A stretch of DNA of 64,000 bases from Haemonchus contortus (Eukaryota > Nematoda > Chromadorea > Rhabditida > Trichostrongylidae), in NCBI GenBank assembly GCA_000469685.2, contig LS997564.1, forward strand, positions 7,342,591-7,406,590. The letters run 5' to 3'. Position numbers and translations under genes: made by a program. The notes under the pieces were generated by a model. That model did not search any database. It was not told where the DNA came from and saw nothing but the letters and a program-made list of their open reading frames with translations. Below, in pieces: positions 61,101 through 64,000 of the stretch. Numbering within the stretch: position 1 is the first letter of the stretch; each line of letters opens with the position of its first letter.

Positions 61101-63768
61101 GTTTGTCTAAAAACGTGTTGAGAATATGTAGCCATAAAACTGAAAACTAAAATAGCCCCGGAATTAGTCCTCAATTTTATGGTTGCATGCTCTCAACTAT
61201 GTGCTCCATCCAAGAGTTTGAACCCTGGGCAGTTACCGTATTCGAATTGACACGATCAGAACCACAAAATATTAGGCTCATTCATTTCCTTATCATAATC
61301 TCATCTGTCGTCAATTTTTTACAACGCTCAGTTGTTCCCAGAAAGGCATATGTTGGGTAGCATACCCAACGTGCCACCTTGATGTACACTCTGCTTGAAA
61401 TACCTTCCTTCCCCCTCCCATAAAATTTCTCGCTAATTTCTGCCGTGTTTCATTTATCTTCGGGTCTCCTCGCAATCAGAGTTAGCCTCGCCCACCATGA
61501 AAATCTTATTTGGAAGCTTGTGCTGAGCTCTGCCATTTTACTCAATCTGCGGGACATCTTGGCACAACAAAATGTAGGCATTCGCTCTTATGAGCTTTCT
61601 TTCAGCGTGCTCTCTTATTCCACCCAGTTAATTGGACTCTCATGCATCCGTCAAACCGCTTTCTACGCCTGGTTATGTTTTTTCCGACTTGGAATGGGCG
61701 TATGAATTTTTCCAGTAACTAACTCTACAATTTTTTCTTCCGCTCCCCAGGCACTCTTAGAAAAGAAATAGAAATTTCGGATCTAAACAGCTCTTTTAAG
61801 ACACATGGCTACCTACTGCCAATAGTAAGTCCCTTAGTCTTTGTAGTTCATCCGCTGTCCATCTTTAGCTCTAATGTCTCTTTCTAGACTGCTCTGTAAT
61901 CATATCAAGCACTTTTTACGCTAGCCCCGCCCACCTCTGCGCGTGCCCACCCTTTGTGAACAGTTCGTAGCCATCCTCCATCCCTTCCTTATTTTTCGGA
62001 ACCGTCCTGAAACTCTGAGTGCTGCATTTTTATGAACCGTTGTGTCGAATAAAGTCAGTTTCTCGCACCTTCCATGCGGAAATTTTACATAAAAGCGTTT
62101 TTTTCTTTCGCTCGAACGCCGTTCACTTAACGGAAGCCTTGTCGAAAATACAAGCAAAAAGAAAAACAGACGGAATTATATTACAACCTAATTTATTGGA
62201 GTATGGTCTGTGAGCTTTGCTGTTATCATAATGATTTTAGATGGCCTGATGTCGAGTTTTTCGTCTATTCTGGTGATTATGATTCCACAAAGGAGCAGAT
62301 ACTCTTGAAAGCTAAGCAACGATTTGGAATCACCGTGAATCCGAAAAATGTGCATTTTATTTTTCTTCGGTAATGTTTCACCCATTGGCTGCTAACCTTA
62401 CTTTTGATTCGCGGATCATAATTTTTAGTTTTTCTTGTCCAGTTTCTTCAAGTCTGATGCAGTTTTTACATAAAGACATTTTAGACTCCGTCGACTAGTG
62501 GAAGCAGACCTATATCCTCGCTTCACTCTTCTGTTGCAAACGTTGGCTGGCTTTATTCTTGGATTCGAGGCTTTACTGAAATTAAATCCGGAAGTTTTTA
62601 TCGATAGCATGGGATATGCATTAACTCTCCCTTTATTCAGGTTGGTTTTCATCTCTCCCATATTGATTGACTTCATTGTTGACGTTGTATTATACAATCA
62701 CCCTCGCTTCATTGATATCATCTTTGAAGTGGTAAGTAGCAGCGCAGCGGTGTACATTCTTTGTCAGAAAGAAAATGAGCAAAAAATGTCGTACCAGGAG
62801 GCACCCGCAGTCCGCGTTCCCTTTAATTATACCTTTATTGAAGAATTTATTGGTGTAAATGCGCTCTCGGAAGAGAGTATTCCCTAAAGCGTCGAACGAC
62901 GTCAGATGGGTTGCTGACTTTTCAGACTTCTGGAGAACTTGCGTCATTTGATTTGAAAAAGAGAGGCTGGCTGACTCTGAATGTAGAGCAATAGCATTGC
63001 AAGCGGTAGTATCTGATTGCCATTATCTCATATTGAATCGATTCTCTCGTGTAAGGGCCTTTACAGAGACAATGAACAGTAATTTCGCGCTGTCATGCTT
63101 TAGGAACTGGCCTGCATTTGTGTCGAAATAAGCGATCAATTCGATTTCTGTTAAACAGCGCCAGCGCAATCTCAGAGCAATTACCTAACGGTTAATTGAG
63201 AATTTGTTTGTTCGTTTATTGTGCTTTGTTTTGATCCAGGCTATCGCTAATCTTACACTTTTAATTTTTTTTTTGTGGGAGGCGTTTAGTTGCATGCGAA
63301 ATATGAAGCAAAAAGCACGGCCAAAAGAATGTCTCCTGATTTTGCGTGTTGAGATGGTGTTTCAACAATAAACAGCGCATCCTAGATGATACTATTTCTT
63401 GACTCCCACCGAAGGCTCCACCGTGAGCTGAAATTTGTGATTTCTTGTGTGATAAAGTCAGGTATTAGAAGAAAATTTCAACGCATTCAGTTAAGGTGGA
63501 TAGCTGGTAGCCGCGTTGCTGCATATGTCCATTATCCGACTATTTCTCATGGTGGGTCTCTTTTTTCATGCCTAGAACAAGACAGGACCATAATTCGTCT
63601 TTTAGACATGATTGATTTGGTATCGCGACGCGAGCGAGCATATAACAATGCCGACCTTATTGTGCAGAACAATCTACTGAGCCATGCGAAGTTGTTGTAT
63701 TACCGTATATTTGCATTCTTCTATGGTCTGTGTGGTCGTGCAACTGAAGTTGTGATGGTGAATGGAAG
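55177..63768 (+). CDS. ALG11: ALG11-type GDP-Man:Man3GlcNAc2-PP-dolichol alpha-1,2-mannosyltransferase, 5' part
   Basis: ALG11 adds the fourth and fifth mannoses to the dolichol-linked N-glycan precursor on the cytosolic face of the ER. Exons in phase: 55177-55232, 56365-56460, 62241-62369, 62485-62640, 63496-63551 and 63606-63768, about 218 residues; the rest lies past the window. Visible: a hydrophobic N-terminal anchor (residues 1-15), [15 protein letters not shown] (28-42), a DLYPRFTLL block (102-110), [12 protein letters not shown] (134-145), YVHYPTIS (156-163) and FAFFYG...VVMVNG near the end. These are ordered signatures of the ALG11 N-terminal (GT-B) domain. Human ALG11 is 492 residues, so under half is present. 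The 5780-bp intron 2 (56461-62240) carries a MITE and a tandem repeat, while intron 5 is only 54 bp. The exon ending at 63768 has an AG|GT donor and no plausible next exon before 64000. Confidence 0.95.
56564..57061. mobile_element. Tc1-like non-autonomous MITE, copy 2 (498 bp), inside ALG11 intron 2
   Basis: CAGTAGCGCTCAAAAGTATT at the left and its complement at the right, about 26-bp terminal repeats, with TA on both sides (56562-56563, 57062-57063). Homologous throughout to 11134-11659. Its termini match each other better than those of copy 1, suggesting it is younger. Confidence 0.9.
57132..57653 (-). CDS. Unrecognised 173-codon open frame nested in ALG11 intron 2
   Basis: A complete minus frame from an ATG at 57653 to a stop at 57132 with mixed composition, including a lysine/cysteine-rich segment ([10 protein letters not shown]). 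No domain, signal peptide or splice partner is seen. A chance or transposon-derived frame is as likely as a nested gene. Confidence 0.2.
   Translation of the reverse strand: MKVIMRKLISFVSIPAQGMSYFTLFPPSFGQLKFVSEIKSVSILIPSVKTESREHIWMRDNVLGISLEGTLSTDFRLEIQLSDTGLFCDSRRQPMSPLILQNQYSKSKSNRCEMPFRINNFKCKCKCLKKKTTYSRNINYKFYCYQTFDVGSNKAVRENDILPKLLPISEVSQ
58780..59230. repeat. Local repeat pair with a CGGCTAACGCCAGGCTCTCC unit and a GC hairpin
   Basis: CGGCTAACGCCAGGCTCTCC followed by TCCTTCTT occurs near 58793-58822 and 59195-59222. The first copy is followed by a 7-bp perfect hairpin GCCCGGCTACGCCGGGC near 58829-58845. Confidence 0.7.
59843..60478. repeat. Tandem repeat, about 144-145 bp period, 4.4 copies
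   Basis: Units start near 59843, 59987, 60132, 60276 and 60421 with TCCTACC(A/G)AGTTTGAACGCT. They also share CACGGG.ACAGG.GTTATGAATT and CGCACGCCCCGCCCCCTGTG. Unit identity is high but not perfect. The coding-like minus frame 60259-60606 reflects the lack of stops in the unit. Confidence 0.9.
60478..60575. repeat. CA-rich microsatellite and AT tail closing the tandem array
   Basis: Imperfect (CA)n from 60478 to about 60551, then TTAGCGAATTATATATAGTA. A CA tract followed by an ATATATAG tail resembles the 3' end of many RTE-type LINEs and their SINEs; that link is inference. Confidence 0.75.
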
Positions 63769-64000
63769 GTGGGTTACTTTTGCGTCATAGCATGGGTATG
63801 ATTCGCCAACGTTTTCGAGCGTCGTAAAACAAGTCCAATAGCAGAAATAAGATCCTCTACGCGTGAACGGAGCTATGAGGAAGAGTGCATTCAAGTGTTG
63901 AGCGCTTGAGACACTGACTAGTCATCCTCTTTTCCCGCTTTTTTCTTTATCTCTCAGATCCTCTGCCGCTTCTTTTTATGACTGTCGGATCCCTCCGTAA

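Noticed and set aside
62641..62887. Continuation of the ALG11 open frame beyond 62640, and the overlapping minus frame 62690-62947
   Set aside because: The family alignment jumps from LPLF at 62640 to WIAGS...YVHYPTIS at 63496 with matching phase, so this is intron read-through.
63552..63605. In-frame insertion in ALG11 between YVHYPTISH and DMIDLV
   Set aside because: It is bounded by GT and TTTTAG and its removal restores the family spacing. It is a 54-bp intron.

Overview
The window looks like one stretch of a nematode nuclear chromosome, most likely a strongylid (hookworm-like) worm. The evidence is split genes with short introns, many of 54-140 bp, that begin GT and end TTTTAG or TTTCAG. 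TTCAG acceptors lie 3-18 bases before start codons, as expected for spliced-leader trans-splicing. The mobile-element content also fits: mariner, Tc1-like and RTE remnants and tRNA-derived SINEs. Nothing prokaryotic (operons, ribosome binding sites, CRISPR) is present. The species assignment is inference.

Three genes can be rebuilt exon by exon with matching splice phases. (1) A METTL18/HPM1-like protein methyltransferase on the minus strand, 17546 down to about 14570; its last exon is uncertain. (2) A RAD21/SCC1-type cohesin kleisin on the minus strand, 52275 down to 47763, in 13 exons and about 580 residues. (3) An ALG11-type alpha-1,2-mannosyltransferase on the plus strand, starting at 55177 and running off the right edge; one 5.8 kb intron holds a Tc1-like MITE and a 144-bp tandem repeat. 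Genes 2 and 3 are divergent. The 2.9 kb between them holds open coding-like segments of an unrecognised plus-strand gene (52673-53361) and an intact foldback element (53779-54106).

Most of the rest is a repeat landscape. 1-1431: three nested, internally deleted mariner copies. 2.5-3.8 kb: a direct repeat pair. 7.8-42 kb: at least eleven copies of one SINE family with recognisable pol III A and B boxes. 11.1 and 56.6 kb: two copies of a Tc1-like MITE with TA target duplications. 30.6-30.9 kb: a dead RTE-type LINE 3' end. 35.2-36.7 kb: a 1.5 kb GC-rich element built from a 12-bp palindromic unit, bounded by perfect terminal inverted repeats. 37.4 kb: a small foldback element. 46.25 and 53.78 kb: two members of a foldback family, each with a perfect 8-bp target duplication. 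Several isolated open frames (18.1, 29.7, 57.1 kb) may be genes but could not be identified.

The three recognised genes act in different processes: protein methylation, sister-chromatid cohesion, and lipid-linked oligosaccharide assembly at the ER. No functional link between them is visible. The most unusual object is the palindromic array at 35196-36729.
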